Assembly (NCBI GenBank): GCA_938036875.1
Contig: CALHVX010000076.1
Span: forward strand, 1-57,421
DNA: 57,421 nucleotides
Reading direction: 5' to 3'
DNA from: an uncultured Pseudomonadales bacterium
GTDB lineage: Bacteria; Pseudomonadota; Gammaproteobacteria; Pseudomonadales; Azotimanducaceae
Below the pieces are notes generated by a model that saw nothing but the letters and a program-made list of their open reading frames with translations, searched no databases and had not been told where the DNA came from. The position numbers and the translations under genes were made by a program. Of the stretch, positions 8,913-20,931 are shown one piece after another; position 1 is the first letter of the stretch; every line of letters starts with the position of its first letter.

Positions 8913-9974
8913 GTGGTGAAAAAGCAAGCAGTTGATGCCCTAAAAGGCGAAAGTGTAGATGGTCGCGCCCAACGCCTGCTCAAGCAGCTGGTGGAGGGGT
9001 ATATCGCGGATGGTCAGCCCGTTGCCTCCAAACGCCTAGCGGCCCAATCCGGATTGGATGTGAGCGCTGCTACGGTGCGCAACATCATGGGCGATCTCCA
9101 GTCCCGGGGTTTGGTTCGCTCGCCCCACACCTCGGCGGGCAAAATTCCCACCAACTTAGGCTTGCGCTTTTTTGTGGATACGCTGCTGTCCGTAGAGCCC
9201 TTGGACACCGCCCGCGTAGCTCAGGTAAAAGCGGAGCTCAGCCCAGATCTGGCGCCTAACGAGTTGGTGCAATCCGCCTCCGAGTTGCTCTCGGATTTAA
9301 CCCAAATGACTTGTGTGGTGATGTTGCCGCGGCGCGATGACGTGGCGCTTAGGCACGTGGAGTTTTTGCCGCTGTCGGGCAATCGCGCCTTGGTCATTTT
9401 GGTCATGGGCGACCGAGAGGTGCAAAACCGAGTATTGCACCTAGAGCGTGAGTTCACCGAAACCGAGCTTACCTACGCGAGCAACTTCATTAACCGCGAA
9501 TTTGCTGGTTTGAGCCTGACCGAGCTGCGTCAACGGCTGCTGGACAGCATGCAGGCAGACAAGGACCGCATGGATCAGATTATGCAGTCGGCGCTGGATC
9601 TCGCGAGCCAGACCTTTGCCGAGGAAGATGAGGCCTCGTCTGAGATGGTGGTGGCTGGCCGATCCTCCTTGCTAGATACCGGCGGCGATAGCGACCAAGT
9701 GCGGCTGTTGTTTGATGCCTTTTCCCGCAAAGGCAGCATTTTGCACCTGCTCGACGGCTGCTTGCAGACGGATGGCGTGCAGCTGTTTATTGGTGAAGAG
9801 GCGGGTTACCAGTTTTTTGAGGACGTGAGCCTTGTGACCTCACCCTATGAGGTGAATGGCAAGGTGGCTGGCGTATTGGGGGTGGTGGGACCCACCCGCA
9901 TGGCTTACTCCCAGGTTATCCCGGTGGTGGATGTGACGGCTCAGTTGTTGGGCGCTGCCATGACCTATTCGTAG
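8913..9974 (+). CDS. hrcA: Heat-inducible transcription repressor HrcA
   Basis: 353-residue HrcA. The N-terminal winged helix includes RAQRLLKQLVEGYIADGQPV and SAATVRNIMGDLQSRGLV, the PHTSAGKIPT segment follows, and the C-terminal GAF-like domain ends in the conserved GPTRMAYSQVIPVVD. HrcA represses chaperone genes by binding CIRCE elements and is tuned by GroEL in the known systems. Tandem GTG codons at 8913 and 8916 are possible starts. No CIRCE inverted repeat was found upstream of hrcA, grpE, dnaK or dnaJ, so its targets (commonly groESL) are probably outside the window. Confidence 0.96.
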   Translation: MVKKQAVDALKGESVDGRAQRLLKQLVEGYIADGQPVASKRLAAQSGLDVSAATVRNIMGDLQSRGLVRSPHTSAGKIPTNLGLRFFVDTLLSVEPLDTARVAQVKAELSPDLAPNELVQSASELLSDLTQMTCVVMLPRRDDVALRHVEFLPLSGNRALVILVMGDREVQNRVLHLEREFTETELTYASNFINREFAGLSLTELRQRLLDSMQADKDRMDQIMQSALDLASQTFAEEDEASSEMVVAGRSSLLDTGGDSDQVRLLFDAFSRKGSILHLLDGCLQTDGVQLFIGEEAGYQFFEDVSLVTSPYEVNGKVAGVLGVVGPTRMAYSQVIPVVDVTAQLLGAAMTYS

Positions 9975-10052
9975 GAAGACGCCCCATTTAGCCTCAATCC
10001 TGGACCCTATCCAGAATCCCAGAAAAAACCTTGAAACTATTTTGCCCAAGGC

Positions 10053-10078
10053 CTTGAACCCTGGCCATCTGGCCCAAT
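10053..10078 (+). promoter_or_regulatory. Candidate sigma-32 promoter upstream of grpE
   Basis: CTTGAA at 10053-10058 and CCCAAT at 10073-10078 with a 14-nt spacer, resembling the RpoH consensus CTTGAAA / CCCCATNT. It ends 72 bp before the grpE start. Assigned by eye. Confidence 0.55.
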
Positions 10079-10149
10079 AGTGCTGGTTGCACATTTTTTG
10101 AACTCAGTTTGAACTCAGATAGAACAGCCTTCTTTGAGGAGACCCATGC

Positions 10150-10773
10150 ATGGCTGCAGATTCCAATGACCCAACTGACACAACCGGCGATTACAGCGAC
10201 GAGTTAGACGCAAACGGCGCAAACAGCGCAGACGAGGCTAACGAAGCCGCGACCGGTGACGAGGCAGAGACGCAAGAGGTCAGCATAGAGTCGTTAACGG
10301 CAGCATTGCTAGCGGCGCAAACGGCGGCCAGCGAAGCCAAAGATCAGGCGCTGCGGGCCATGGCAGAAGGCGAGAACGTGAAGCGCCGGGCGGCCAAAGA
10401 CGTGGAGAATGCCCACAAATTTGCCCTGGATAAGTTTGTTGCGGACTTGCTGCCCGTAGTCGACAGCTTGGACAAAGCGGTAGATGCGGCCGCCACCTTG
10501 GCAGCGGATGCTGAAGATGGCACGGCGGATGCGTTCAGTGAAGGGGTGGCCTTGTCGTTGAAGCTGGCGTTAGACACCCTCAAGAAGCACGGGGTTGAGC
10601 AGCTAAATCCATTGGGTGAACCCTTTAACCCCCAGCAGCACGAGGCGATGGCCATGGTGCCAAACCCGGATGCTGAGCCAAACAGCGTGATGGACGTCAT
10701 GCAACCGGGGTACGAACTGAACGGCCGCTTGGTGCGAGCTGCCATGGTGGTGGTCGCTAAAGCGCCGGATTAA
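10150..10773 (+). CDS. grpE: Nucleotide exchange factor GrpE
   Basis: 207-residue GrpE, the dimeric cochaperone that releases ADP from DnaK. Residues 1-55 are very acidic and low-complexity. A long helix follows (AKDQALRAMAEGENVKRRAAKD) and the C-terminal beta domain contains GEPFNPQQHEAM, MQPGYELNGRLVRAAMVVVAK. ATG at 10150 follows a GAGGAG site. It is the first gene of grpE-dnaK-dnaJ; a second heat-shock-type promoter precedes dnaK. Confidence 0.97.
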   Translation: MAADSNDPTDTTGDYSDELDANGANSADEANEAATGDEAETQEVSIESLTAALLAAQTAASEAKDQALRAMAEGENVKRRAAKDVENAHKFALDKFVADLLPVVDSLDKAVDAAATLAADAEDGTADAFSEGVALSLKLALDTLKKHGVEQLNPLGEPFNPQQHEAMAMVPNPDAEPNSVMDVMQPGYELNGRLVRAAMVVVAKAPD

Positions 10774-10811
10774 GAGATAAAGAATAAAGACCCGAACAAC
10801 TGGTGGGAGCC

Positions 10812-10838
10812 CTTGAAAAGGGCGTTCTTGCCCAAATA
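10812..10838 (+). promoter_or_regulatory. Candidate sigma-32 promoter upstream of dnaK
   Basis: CTTGAAA at 10812-10818, a 12-nt spacer, then CCCAAATA at 10831-10838. This is a close match to the RpoH promoter consensus and lies 73 bp before the dnaK start. Confidence 0.75.
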
Positions 10839-10911
10839 TAGAAGCTAACGAGACATTAACTCACGAGACGCCGGTAGGTACCGTCGTCCAACTTAAGAAG
10901 GATTCAAAGCG

Positions 10912-12837
10912 ATGGGCAAGATAATCGGCATCGACCTAGGTACCACCAACTCCTGTGTGGCGGTGCTTGAAGGCGGCGAGCCAAAAGTAATCGAAAACTC
11001 CGAAGGGGATCGCACCACGCCATCCATCATCGCGTACACCGACGATGGGGAAATCTTGGTGGGCCAAAGCGCTAAGCGCCAAGCGGTAACCAACCCGGCC
11101 AACACTCTCTACGCCATCAAGCGTCTGATCGGGCGTAAGTTCGACAGTGAGGTGGTGCAAAAAGACATCAAGATGGTGCCTTACAACATCGTCAAAGCCG
11201 CTAACGGTGATGCTTGGGTTGATGTGAAAGGCGACACCATGGCGCCGCCGCAAATCTCGGCTGAAGTCTTAAAGAAGATGAAGAAGACCGCAGAAGAGTA
11301 TTTGGGTGAAACGGTCACCGAAGCGGTTGTGACCGTGCCCGCTTACTTTGATGACTCTCAGCGTCAGGCCACCAAAGACGCAGGCAAGATTGCGGGTCTT
11401 GATGTAAAGCGCATCATCAACGAGCCAACGGCGGCAGCGCTGGCCTACGGCATGGACAAAAACCGTGGCGACGCCAAGATTGTGGTTTACGACTTGGGCG
11501 GCGGTACCTTTGATGTGTCGGTTATCGAGATTGCAGAGGTCGACGGTGAGCACCAGTTTGAAGTGCTGTCCACCAACGGTGATACCTTCTTAGGGGGTGA
11601 AGACTTTGACCTGCGCATCATCGACTACTTGGCCGATGAGTTTAAGAAAGACAACAGCGTGGATCTGCACAGCGACCCACTGGCACTGCAGCGCTTAAAA
11701 GAAGCCGCAGAAAAAGCCAAGATCGAGCTGTCGTCTAGCCAGCAGACCGAGATCAACTTGCCGTACATCACCGCTGATGCTTCCGGTCCTAAGCACTTGG
11801 TCATCAAGCTGACGCGCGCCAAGCTAGAATCTCTGGTTGAAGAGCTGGTCGAGCGCACCATCTCACCGTGCCGTACGGCGCTTGAAGATGCGGGGCTAAA
11901 GATTGGCGACATCGACGACGTGATCTTGGTGGGCGGTCAAACCCGCATGCCTCAGGTCCAAGAAAAAGTGCAGGCGTTCTTCAACCAAGAGCCACGCAAA
12001 GACGTTAACCCAGACGAAGCGGTTGCTATGGGTGCTGCCATTCAAGCGGCGGTCTTGTCTGGTGACGTAAAAGACGTGCTGCTGCTAGACGTAACGCCCC
12101 TGTCGTTGGGTATTGAGACCATGGGTGGCGTGATGAATGCGCTGATCGAAAAGAACACCACCATCCCGTCGAAGAAGCAGCAGGTTTACTCCACGGCGGA
12201 TGACAACCAAACCGCGGTTACCATCCACGTGTTGCAGGGTGAGCGTAAGCAAGCGGCGCAGAACAAATCGCTTGGGCGTTTTGATTTGGCCGATATCCCA
12301 CCAGCGCCACGGGGCATGCCGCAAATTGAGGTGAGCTTTGATATCGATGCAAACGGTATCTTGAACGTGTCAGCCAAAGATAAAGCGACGGGCAAAGAGC
12401 AGTCTATTGTGATCAAGTCCTCCAGCGGTCTATCCGATGAAGAGATTGATCAAATGGTCAAAGACGCTGAGGCCAACGCCGCGGAAGACGAGAAGTTCGA
12501 AGAGATGGTTGGCCTGCGCAACCAAGCGGACAGCTTGATCCACGGTGCTCGCAAAGCGGTTACCGATGCGGGCGATAAAGCCACAGACGAAGAGAAGACG
12601 GCTATCGAGGCAGCGGCGACCGAGCTAGAAGAAGCGTTGCAATCGGGTGACAAAGAAGCCATTGAAGCCAAGATTCAAGCTTTGTCTGAAGCGTCTGGCA
12701 CGCTGGCGCAAAAGATGTACGCCGAAGAAGCCGCGGCCGGTGGCGCCGAAGCTGGACCCGAAGCGGGCGGCGACGATGCTAGCGATGGCGAGACCTTAGA
12801 TGCGGAGTTCGAAGAAGTGAAAGACGATAAGAAGTAA
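10912..12837 (+). CDS. dnaK: Chaperone DnaK (Hsp70)
   Basis: 641-residue Hsp70 (E. coli 638). ATPase-domain signatures are [14 protein letters not shown] near the N-terminus, [15 protein letters not shown] around residue 195 and [14 protein letters not shown] around residue 340. The interdomain linker [16 protein letters not shown] precedes the substrate-binding domain, and the lid ends in an acidic tail [10 protein letters not shown], the conserved EEVKD end. It folds client proteins with DnaJ and GrpE in the cytoplasm. ATG at 10912 has an AGAAGG site upstream. The 138-bp gap from grpE holds a strong sigma-32-like promoter. Confidence 0.99.
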   Translation: MGKIIGIDLGTTNSCVAVLEGGEPKVIENSEGDRTTPSIIAYTDDGEILVGQSAKRQAVTNPANTLYAIKRLIGRKFDSEVVQKDIKMVPYNIVKAANGDAWVDVKGDTMAPPQISAEVLKKMKKTAEEYLGETVTEAVVTVPAYFDDSQRQATKDAGKIAGLDVKRIINEPTAAALAYGMDKNRGDAKIVVYDLGGGTFDVSVIEIAEVDGEHQFEVLSTNGDTFLGGEDFDLRIIDYLADEFKKDNSVDLHSDPLALQRLKEAAEKAKIELSSSQQTEINLPYITADASGPKHLVIKLTRAKLESLVEELVERTISPCRTALEDAGLKIGDIDDVILVGGQTRMPQVQEKVQAFFNQEPRKDVNPDEAVAMGAAIQAAVLSGDVKDVLLLDVTPLSLGIETMGGVMNALIEKNTTIPSKKQQVYSTADDNQTAVTIHVLQGERKQAAQNKSLGRFDLADIPPAPRGMPQIEVSFDIDANGILNVSAKDKATGKEQSIVIKSSSGLSDEEIDQMVKDAEANAAEDEKFEEMVGLRNQADSLIHGARKAVTDAGDKATDEEKTAIEAAATELEEALQSGDKEAIEAKIQALSEASGTLAQKMYAEEAAAGGAEAGPEAGGDDASDGETLDAEFEEVKDDKK

Positions 12838-12883
12838 GTTGTCGCGTTAAACACCCCGCCAGCGGCTGTGGGTGTGGATGCAG

Positions 12884-12904
12884 GTCCCGGGCATGTCCCG
12901 GGAC
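12884..12904 (+). other. First hairpin in the dnaK-dnaJ spacer
   Basis: Perfect 8-bp stem of GTCCCGGG and CCCGGGAC around the 5-nt loop CATGT. No U-tract follows, so it may be an RNA-stability or attenuation element that sets the dnaK:dnaJ ratio. Confidence 0.6.
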
Positions 12905-12915
12905 ACTGCTATCTA

Positions 12916-12937
12916 CAGCCAGTAGAATCACTGGCTG
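12916..12937 (+). other. Second hairpin in the dnaK-dnaJ spacer
   Basis: Perfect 8-bp stem of CAGCCAGT and ACTGGCTG around a 6-nt loop, 31 bp before the dnaJ start and followed by an A/T-rich stretch. It is in tandem with the hairpin at 12884-12904. Confidence 0.6.
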
Positions 12938-12968
12938 ATTAAACTAGAAAAGTTCAAGCAGGAACCTT

Positions 12969-14986
<2,018 letters not shown>

Positions 14987-15028
14987 CCGGCCAATCTAAA
15001 GAAAAACCCAAAAAAGTGATGGTATGAC

Positions 15029-15060
15029 CCACCAACTGTCCGCATCACGACAGTTGGTGG
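15029..15060 (+). terminator. Long perfect hairpin after dapB
   Basis: 12-bp perfect inverted repeat (15029-15040 with 15049-15060) and 8-nt loop. It lies 42 bp after the dapB stop and 49 bp before the next start. No T-run follows on the + strand. Termination or 3'-end protection is likely. Confidence 0.65.
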
Positions 15061-15108
15061 CCCTGTGCGTGGATACACTCTTGGCTTCATTCATTCAGGG
15101 AGAAACCT

Positions 15109-15804
15109 GTGTATCTATCTAACCTTCGAGCTGCACCCCAGCAAGCCCCGCGTAAACGGGCGCTGATCCAGCGTCTGGCAGCAGCAGCCTTGATCCTCAG
15201 CGCGTGCCTTTCTACTAGTGCCTATGCTCTGACCCAGTCCTTCCAAGAGTGGGCGGACAAGTTGGGTATTGATATGAGCGTGGAGTACCAAGCCACGCGG
15301 GTTATCACCACCAAAGATGGCAACTTTGAATACCAAGAGCGGCGCATGCCTCAAAAAATGCTCATGGATATGGAGATGGAGGGTGTCAGCGCTGTCTTGT
15401 TGATGCGCGAAGACCTCAACAAATCTTACGTGCTGATGCCCGACATGGGTATGTATCGCGAGATGAAGATGGACAAAGCCAGCCAGCAGGCGGGTGGGGT
15501 GAACGACCTGTCTGAGGTGACCAAGGTAGGTCGTGAAACGGTCAACGGCCATGACTGCACCAAGTACAAAGCCATCATTAGCAGCAAAGACGGCAAAGGT
15601 GACGGTTTCATTTGGGTCAGCGATAGCGGTGTACCAATCAAGATGGATATGGTCTACAGCTCACGTCGCATGCGCGGTCAGCATATGGTCATGGAGCTAA
15701 AAGATTTGCAACTGGCGCCCCAAGACCCGGCTCTGTTCGAGCTGCCGGCAAACCTCAAACCCTTTGGTTTGCGGGGTTTGGGACAGCTTTTCAAGCGTCA
15801 GTAA
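15109..15804 (+). CDS. Secreted DUF4412-like protein
   Basis: 231-residue exported protein. The long signal region (basic n-region to about residue 20, hydrophobic AAAALILSACLSTSAYA) is probably cut before LTQSF. The mature part has the pattern of DUF4412/LolA-like outer-membrane-associated proteins: an early strand with YQATRVITTKDG, MPQKMLMDMEMEG, then NKSYVLMPDMGMY, ETVNGHDCTKYKAII and DGFIWVSDSGVPIKMDM. The family has no established biochemical role; a lipid- or ligand-binding periplasmic fold is an inference. GTG at 15109 follows a GGGAG site. It lies between hairpins at 15029 and 15876, so it is probably its own transcript. Confidence 0.7.
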   Translation: MYLSNLRAAPQQAPRKRALIQRLAAAALILSACLSTSAYALTQSFQEWADKLGIDMSVEYQATRVITTKDGNFEYQERRMPQKMLMDMEMEGVSAVLLMREDLNKSYVLMPDMGMYREMKMDKASQQAGGVNDLSEVTKVGRETVNGHDCTKYKAIISSKDGKGDGFIWVSDSGVPIKMDMVYSSRRMRGQHMVMELKDLQLAPQDPALFELPANLKPFGLRGLGQLFKRQ

Positions 15805-15875
15805 CACACTAAATTACGCTTTAAACCGCTGAGGTACTTTGCACCGGCAGCGGCTGCTGGTAACATGCGTCACGC

Positions 15876-15910
15876 AAAGGGCGAGTCCAATATTTGGTCT
15901 CGCCCTTTAT
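15876..15910 (+). terminator. Terminator between the DUF4412-like gene and carA
   Basis: 10-bp perfect outer stem (15876-15885 with 15899-15908) with an inner CCAA/TTGG extension, ending in TTTAT. It lies 72 bp after the DUF4412-like stop. Confidence 0.75.
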
Positions 15911-16004
15911 ACAACCGGCGCAGCAGTCACTGATATTTCGATACGAATACTTCGATACTAAGAGACGTTTGATAAGCCCGGATCCACGAAGTGCAGGAAC
16001 TAGC

Positions 16005-17150
16005 TTGATACCGGCGTTATTAGCGTTAGAAGACGGCAGTATTTTTCGCGGTCAATCCATTGGGATCGCGGGTCAGTCCGTTGGTGAAGTAGTCTTCAAT
16101 ACGTCCATGACGGGTTATCAAGAGATACTGACAGACCCGTCGTACGCTCAGCAGATCGTCACCCTGACGTATCCCCAAATTGGCAATACCGGCGTGACGC
16201 CAGAAGATGTTGAGTCCAGCCGCCTGTGGGGTGCGGGCTTAGTCATCCGCGCATTGCCTAAACGCGTTAGCAACTGGCGCGCTAAGCAAAGCCTGCCGGA
16301 CTATCTGCAAGACGCCAAGATGGTGGCCATTGCCGGTGTGGATACCCGTCGCTTAACCCGGCACATCCAAAAGCACGGTGCTATGGCCGGCTGCATTCTA
16401 ACCGGCGCAGCGGCAACGGATCAGATTGACGCCGAAGCGGCTATTGCGGCTGCCAAAGCTTTCCCCGGCCTGCAAGGCATGGACTTGGCGAAAGTGGTCA
16501 GTCGCACCGAGAACGACAGCTGGCAGCAAGGGGTCTGGAGCTTAGAAGACGGCTATGCGGATGTTACCCCGGCGGCGGATGCGCCCCATGTTGTTGCCTA
16601 TGACTTTGGGGTGAAGAACAATATTTTACGCTTGCTGGCGAATAGGGGCGCGCGTCTCACCATAGTCCCAGCCACCACCCCGGCGGCGGACGTTTTGGCG
16701 CTCAAGCCAGACGGTGTGTTTTTGTCGAATGGTCCAGGTGATCCGGAGCCCTGCGATTACGCGGTCACGGCCATTCAAACCTTGCTCGAAGCGCGTATAC
16801 CGATGTTCGGTATTTGCCTTGGTCACCAGTTACTAGCTTTGGCTAGCGGTGCCAAGAGCATGAAGATGCCCCACGGCCACCATGGGGCAAACCATCCAGT
16901 TCAAGATTTGGCCACAGGCGTGGTGATGATCACCAGCCAGAACCACGGTTTTGCGATAGACGCGGACAACCTACCGGACTGCCTAGAAACGACGCACCTG
17001 TCGCTCTTTGATGGCACCGTTCAAGGCTTGCGCCGTACAGACCGCCCGGCTTTCGGTTTTCAAGGTCACCCTGAAGCCAGCCCAGGCCCACAAGATTGCC
17101 AACATCTTTTTGATGAGTTCATGGCGCTAATTGAGACCCATCGTGCCTAA
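16005..17150 (+). CDS. carA: Carbamoyl-phosphate synthase small subunit
   Basis: 381 residues (E. coli 382). It is the glutaminase subunit that supplies ammonia to CarB for carbamoyl phosphate, feeding pyrimidine and arginine synthesis. The N-terminal domain begins [16 protein letters not shown]. The class I glutamine amidotransferase domain carries the nucleophile motif GICLGHQ and the catalytic His/Glu in GHPEASPGP. The start is TTG at 16005 with AGGA 6 nt upstream. The frame remains open for 37 further codons upstream, but these have no family counterpart and run back into the terminator. carB overlaps its 3' end by 8 bp. Confidence 0.95.
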   Translation: MIPALLALEDGSIFRGQSIGIAGQSVGEVVFNTSMTGYQEILTDPSYAQQIVTLTYPQIGNTGVTPEDVESSRLWGAGLVIRALPKRVSNWRAKQSLPDYLQDAKMVAIAGVDTRRLTRHIQKHGAMAGCILTGAAATDQIDAEAAIAAAKAFPGLQGMDLAKVVSRTENDSWQQGVWSLEDGYADVTPAADAPHVVAYDFGVKNNILRLLANRGARLTIVPATTPAADVLALKPDGVFLSNGPGDPEPCDYAVTAIQTLLEARIPMFGICLGHQLLALASGAKSMKMPHGHHGANHPVQDLATGVVMITSQNHGFAIDADNLPDCLETTHLSLFDGTVQGLRRTDRPAFGFQGHPEASPGPQDCQHLFDEFMALIETHRA

Positions 17151-20100
17151 ACGCGAAGACATTAAAACCATCTTAATTATCGGCGCTGGCCCAATTGTCA
17201 TTGGCCAAGCTTGTGAATTTGATTACTCCGGTGCCCAGGCTTGCAAAGCACTGCGGGACGAGGGTTATCGTGTTGTGTTGGTGAACTCCAACCCAGCCAC
17301 GATCATGACCGACCCTGCCATGGCGGATGCCACCTATGTTGAGCCGGTGGAGTGGCAAACCATAGAGCGCATCATTGCTCGCGAACGCCCAGATGCCCTG
17401 TTGCCCACCATGGGCGGCCAAACCGCACTTAACTGCGCTTTAGATTTGGTTCGCGAAGGCGTGCTAGAAAAGTACAACTGCGAGTTGATTGGCGCCGACC
17501 AAGATGCCATCGACAAAGCGGAAGACCGTGAACGTTTTGACCGGGCGATGAAGCGCATCGGCCTAGGCACGGCGCGTTCGGCTATTGCTCACAGCATAGA
17601 AGAAGCCCTGCAGGGGCAAAGCCAGTTGGGCTATCCCTGTGTGATCCGTCCCTCTTTTACTCTGGGTGGTTCTGGCGGTGGTATTGCCTACAACCATGAA
17701 GAGTTTTTGGAGATCTGCGCCCGTGGTCTGGATATGTCGCCCACCAATGAGCTGCTGATCGATGAGTCGCTGCTGGGCTGGAAAGAGTACGAGATGGAGG
17801 TGGTGCGCGACCGCAACGACAACTGCATCATTATCTGTGCCATCGAAAACCTAGATCCTATGGGTGTGCATACGGGTGACAGCATTACGGTTGCCCCGGC
17901 GCAAACCCTAACGGACAAGGAATACCAGCTGATGCGTAATGCGTCCATCGACGTGTTACGAGAGATTGGGGTTGAGACCGGTGGCAGCAACGTGCAGTTT
18001 GCCATCAATCCAGATAACGGCCGCATGGTGGTTATCGAGATGAACCCCAGAGTGTCACGTTCATCAGCGCTGGCATCTAAAGCAACCGGTTTCCCCATTG
18101 CTAAGGTTGCCGCCAAGCTGGCGGTGGGTTACACCTTGGATGAACTTGGCAACGATATTACGGGTGGTTTGATCCCAGCCTCGTTTGAGCCAAGCATTGA
18201 CTACGTTGTCACCAAAATTCCGCGTTTCACTTTTGAAAAGTTTCCTCAAGCGGATGCGCGGCTGACCACCCAGATGAAAGCCGTGGGTGAGGTCATGGCC
18301 ATTGGTCGAACCTTTGCGGAGTCGTTGCAAAAAGCGCTGCGAGGGTTAGAGACCGGCATGAGCGGGTTAGACCCGATCTTAGATACTAGCCAAGACGATG
18401 CGCGTTCGGTGTTGAACCGCGAGCTTCGATCCCCTCGGCCAGAGCGTATTTGGTATCTAGCAGACGCCTTCCGTATGGGATTAACCCTGGAAGAAGTGTT
18501 TGATCTAAGCAAGGTAGATCCTTGGTACTTGGCTGAGATTGAGCATTTGGTTCAGACGGAAAACGCCATTGTGCCCGGCAGCGAAGGAACGCTCACCGCG
18601 GATCAATGGTTTGCACTTAAACAGCAAGGGTTTTCTGATGCTCGGCTAGCCACACTGTTTGCCTGTGATGAAGCTACAGTGCGCGAGGCACGTCAGGGCT
18701 TAGGCATTCGCCCGGTTTTCCGGCGAGTGGATACCTGCGCCGCGGAGTTTCCGGCGGAATCAGCGTACATGTACTCCACTTATGAAGAAGAGTGCGAGTC
18801 AGCGCCCACGGATCGCAAAAAAATTATGGTGCTTGGCGGCGGTCCTAACCGCATCGGCCAGGGCATCGAGTTTGATTACTGTTGTGTGCATGCCGTGCTT
18901 GCTATGCGCGAAGATGGTTACGAGACCATCATGGTGAACTGTAACCCCGAAACGGTCTCAACCGATTACGACACGTCGGACCGTCTGTATTTTGAGCCGG
19001 TAACGCTTGAAGACGTGATGGCCATTGTGGATGTCGAAAAGCCGGATGGTGTGATCGTGCAGTACGGTGGTCAGACTCCGCTAAAGCTGGTAGCTGAGCT
19101 GGATGCATTGGGTGTGCCAATTATCGGCACCAGTGCAGACGCCATCGATCGGGCGGAAGATCGCCAACGTTTCCAAGGGTTGATCGAAAAGCTCAACCTA
19201 AAGCAGCCAGACAACCGAACCGCGGTAGACATCGAAACGGGTCTCGCGGGTGCGGCAGAAATAGGTTATCCCATTGTGGTTCGACCCTCCTACGTGTTGG
19301 GCGGGCGGGCAATGGAAATTGTCTACAGCGACGAAGAGCTGAGCCGCTATCTACAAAACGCGGTGGATGTGTCCAACGATTCACCGGTACTGCTTGACCG
19401 CTTCTTAGATCAAGCGGTTGAAGTGGACGTGGATGCGGTCAGCGATGGCAAGCATGTTGTAATCGGCGCCATCATGCAGCACATCGAGCAGGCTGGTGTG
19501 CACTCGGGTGATAGCGCTTGCTCGTTGCCGCCATATTCATTAGATGCGCAAATCCAAGACGTCATTCGCCAGCAAGTGCGCAACATGGCGTTAGAGCTGG
19601 GCGTTGTCGGTTTGATGAATGTGCAGTTGGCGGTGCAAGACGGTGAGGTGTTTGTGTTGGAGGTGAACCCTCGCGCATCACGCACGGTGCCTTTTGTTTC
19701 CAAAGCCATTGGTGTCTCGTTAGCCAAGATTGCGGCTCGTTGTATGGCGGGTCGCAGCTTGGAAGATCAAGGCTACACCGAAGAAATTGTGCCAGACCTA
19801 TTCTTTGTTAAAGAATCCGTGTTCCCCTTCGTCAAGTTTCCAGGCGTAGATCCGATCTTAGGGCCTGAAATGAAGTCTACCGGTGAGGTAATGGGCGTTG
19901 GCGAAACCTTCGGTGAGGCGTTTGCTAAGGCGGCGTTGTCCGCTAGCGTGATACTGCCAACCGGCGGTCGGGCGTTCCTCAGCGTGAAAGAGTCTGATCA
20001 ATCCTCCGTGGCCGCTGTTGGGCGCGATTTGGTGGATCTAGGCTTCAGCTTGGTGGCCACGCGCGGCACCGCCGCAGCCTTAGAGGCAGCCGGTGTTCCC

Positions 20101-20349
20101 ACAGAAACGGTGCACAAAGTAGGTGAAGGCCGTCCGCACGTTGGTGACCTGCTAAAGAACGAGCAGATAGACCTAATCGTGAATACCACCGAAGGTCGGC
20201 AGTCCATTGCTGACTCAGCCATCATTCGTCGGCTCGCCCTGCAGAATAAAGTGTGTTACACCACTACTTTGACTGGCGGTGAAGCGCTTGGAATCGCCAT
20301 TCGCGTTGGTGCGGGTGATGTGGTTCGGCGTCTACAAGAACTATACTAA
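17143..20349 (+). CDS. carB: Carbamoyl-phosphate synthase large subunit
   Basis: 1068-residue synthetase subunit (E. coli 1073). Two homologous ATP-grasp halves start with [21 protein letters not shown] and [21 protein letters not shown], each followed by an ATP-binding region ([32 protein letters not shown]). The C-terminal methylglyoxal-synthase-like regulatory domain (about residues 935-1068) normally binds UMP/ornithine. GTG at 17143 matches the family start [11 protein letters not shown] and overlaps carA by 8 bp, which suggests translational coupling. TTG at 17131 is an alternative but less likely. Confidence 0.98.
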   Translation: MPKREDIKTILIIGAGPIVIGQACEFDYSGAQACKALRDEGYRVVLVNSNPATIMTDPAMADATYVEPVEWQTIERIIARERPDALLPTMGGQTALNCALDLVREGVLEKYNCELIGADQDAIDKAEDRERFDRAMKRIGLGTARSAIAHSIEEALQGQSQLGYPCVIRPSFTLGGSGGGIAYNHEEFLEICARGLDMSPTNELLIDESLLGWKEYEMEVVRDRNDNCIIICAIENLDPMGVHTGDSITVAPAQTLTDKEYQLMRNASIDVLREIGVETGGSNVQFAINPDNGRMVVIEMNPRVSRSSALASKATGFPIAKVAAKLAVGYTLDELGNDITGGLIPASFEPSIDYVVTKIPRFTFEKFPQADARLTTQMKAVGEVMAIGRTFAESLQKALRGLETGMSGLDPILDTSQDDARSVLNRELRSPRPERIWYLADAFRMGLTLEEVFDLSKVDPWYLAEIEHLVQTENAIVPGSEGTLTADQWFALKQQGFSDARLATLFACDEATVREARQGLGIRPVFRRVDTCAAEFPAESAYMYSTYEEECESAPTDRKKIMVLGGGPNRIGQGIEFDYCCVHAVLAMREDGYETIMVNCNPETVSTDYDTSDRLYFEPVTLEDVMAIVDVEKPDGVIVQYGGQTPLKLVAELDALGVPIIGTSADAIDRAEDRQRFQGLIEKLNLKQPDNRTAVDIETGLAGAAEIGYPIVVRPSYVLGGRAMEIVYSDEELSRYLQNAVDVSNDSPVLLDRFLDQAVEVDVDAVSDGKHVVIGAIMQHIEQAGVHSGDSACSLPPYSLDAQIQDVIRQQVRNMALELGVVGLMNVQLAVQDGEVFVLEVNPRASRTVPFVSKAIGVSLAKIAARCMAGRSLEDQGYTEEIVPDLFFVKESVFPFVKFPGVDPILGPEMKSTGEVMGVGETFGEAFAKAALSASVILPTGGRAFLSVKESDQSSVAAVGRDLVDLGFSLVATRGTAAALEAAGVPTETVHKVGEGRPHVGDLLKNEQIDLIVNTTEGRQSIADSAIIRRLALQNKVCYTTTLTGGEALGIAIRVGAGDVVRRLQELY

Positions 20350-20408
20350 AGTTCCATTAGCGCTAAACTAACCACTCTGCTGACCACACAAGCTAGGTAA
20401 CAATCGAT

Positions 20409-20882
20409 ATGCCAATTCCTATGACCCTCGAGGGTGAAGAGGCGTTGCGGTCCGAGCTAACCGATCGCAAGCAACGGCTACGCCCTGAAATTACCCAGGC
20501 TATCGCTGAGGCACGCGAGCACGGCGATCTAAAAGAAAACGCTGAGTACCACGCGGCGCGTGAGCAGCAATCGTTTAACGAAGGCCGCATCCAAGAGATC
20601 GAAAGCAAGTTGGCGGATGCTCAGGTGATTGACCTCAGCAAGATCAAGCCAGGTAACAAAGTGATCTTCGGTACCACGGTGACCCTATCCAACGTAGATT
20701 CTGGGGAAGAGCAGCGTTACAAAATTGTTGGTGAAGACGAGGCCGACATTAAGGTCAACAAAATTTCGGTGATGTCGCCCATCTCTCGAGCCATGATTGG
20801 CAAGTCTGTGGATGACGTGGTGGTGGTTAAGACCCCAGGTGGCGAGATAGAGTACGAAATCGTTAAAGTCGAGTTTATCTAA
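20409..20882 (+). CDS. greA: Transcription elongation factor GreA
   Basis: 157-residue GreA (E. coli 158), which rescues backtracked RNA polymerase by stimulating transcript cleavage. The N-terminal coiled coil has the conserved start [13 protein letters not shown] and the tip [20 protein letters not shown], including the acidic D/E residues that enter the secondary channel. The C-terminal FKBP-like domain ends [13 protein letters not shown]. It is 59 bp downstream of carB, the usual order. Confidence 0.98.
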   Translation: MPIPMTLEGEEALRSELTDRKQRLRPEITQAIAEAREHGDLKENAEYHAAREQQSFNEGRIQEIESKLADAQVIDLSKIKPGNKVIFGTTVTLSNVDSGEEQRYKIVGEDEADIKVNKISVMSPISRAMIGKSVDDVVVVKTPGGEIEYEIVKVEFI

Positions 20883-20931
20883 ACCCGGCTGCTAGAACCT
20901 CTACCTAGAGCCTTTGATGGGGAGTTGCTGA

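Noticed and set aside
10031-10048. Heat-shock promoter at the upstream CTTGAAA
   Set aside because: The next CCCAA is only about 8-9 nt away, too short a spacer; the pair at 10053/10073 fits better.
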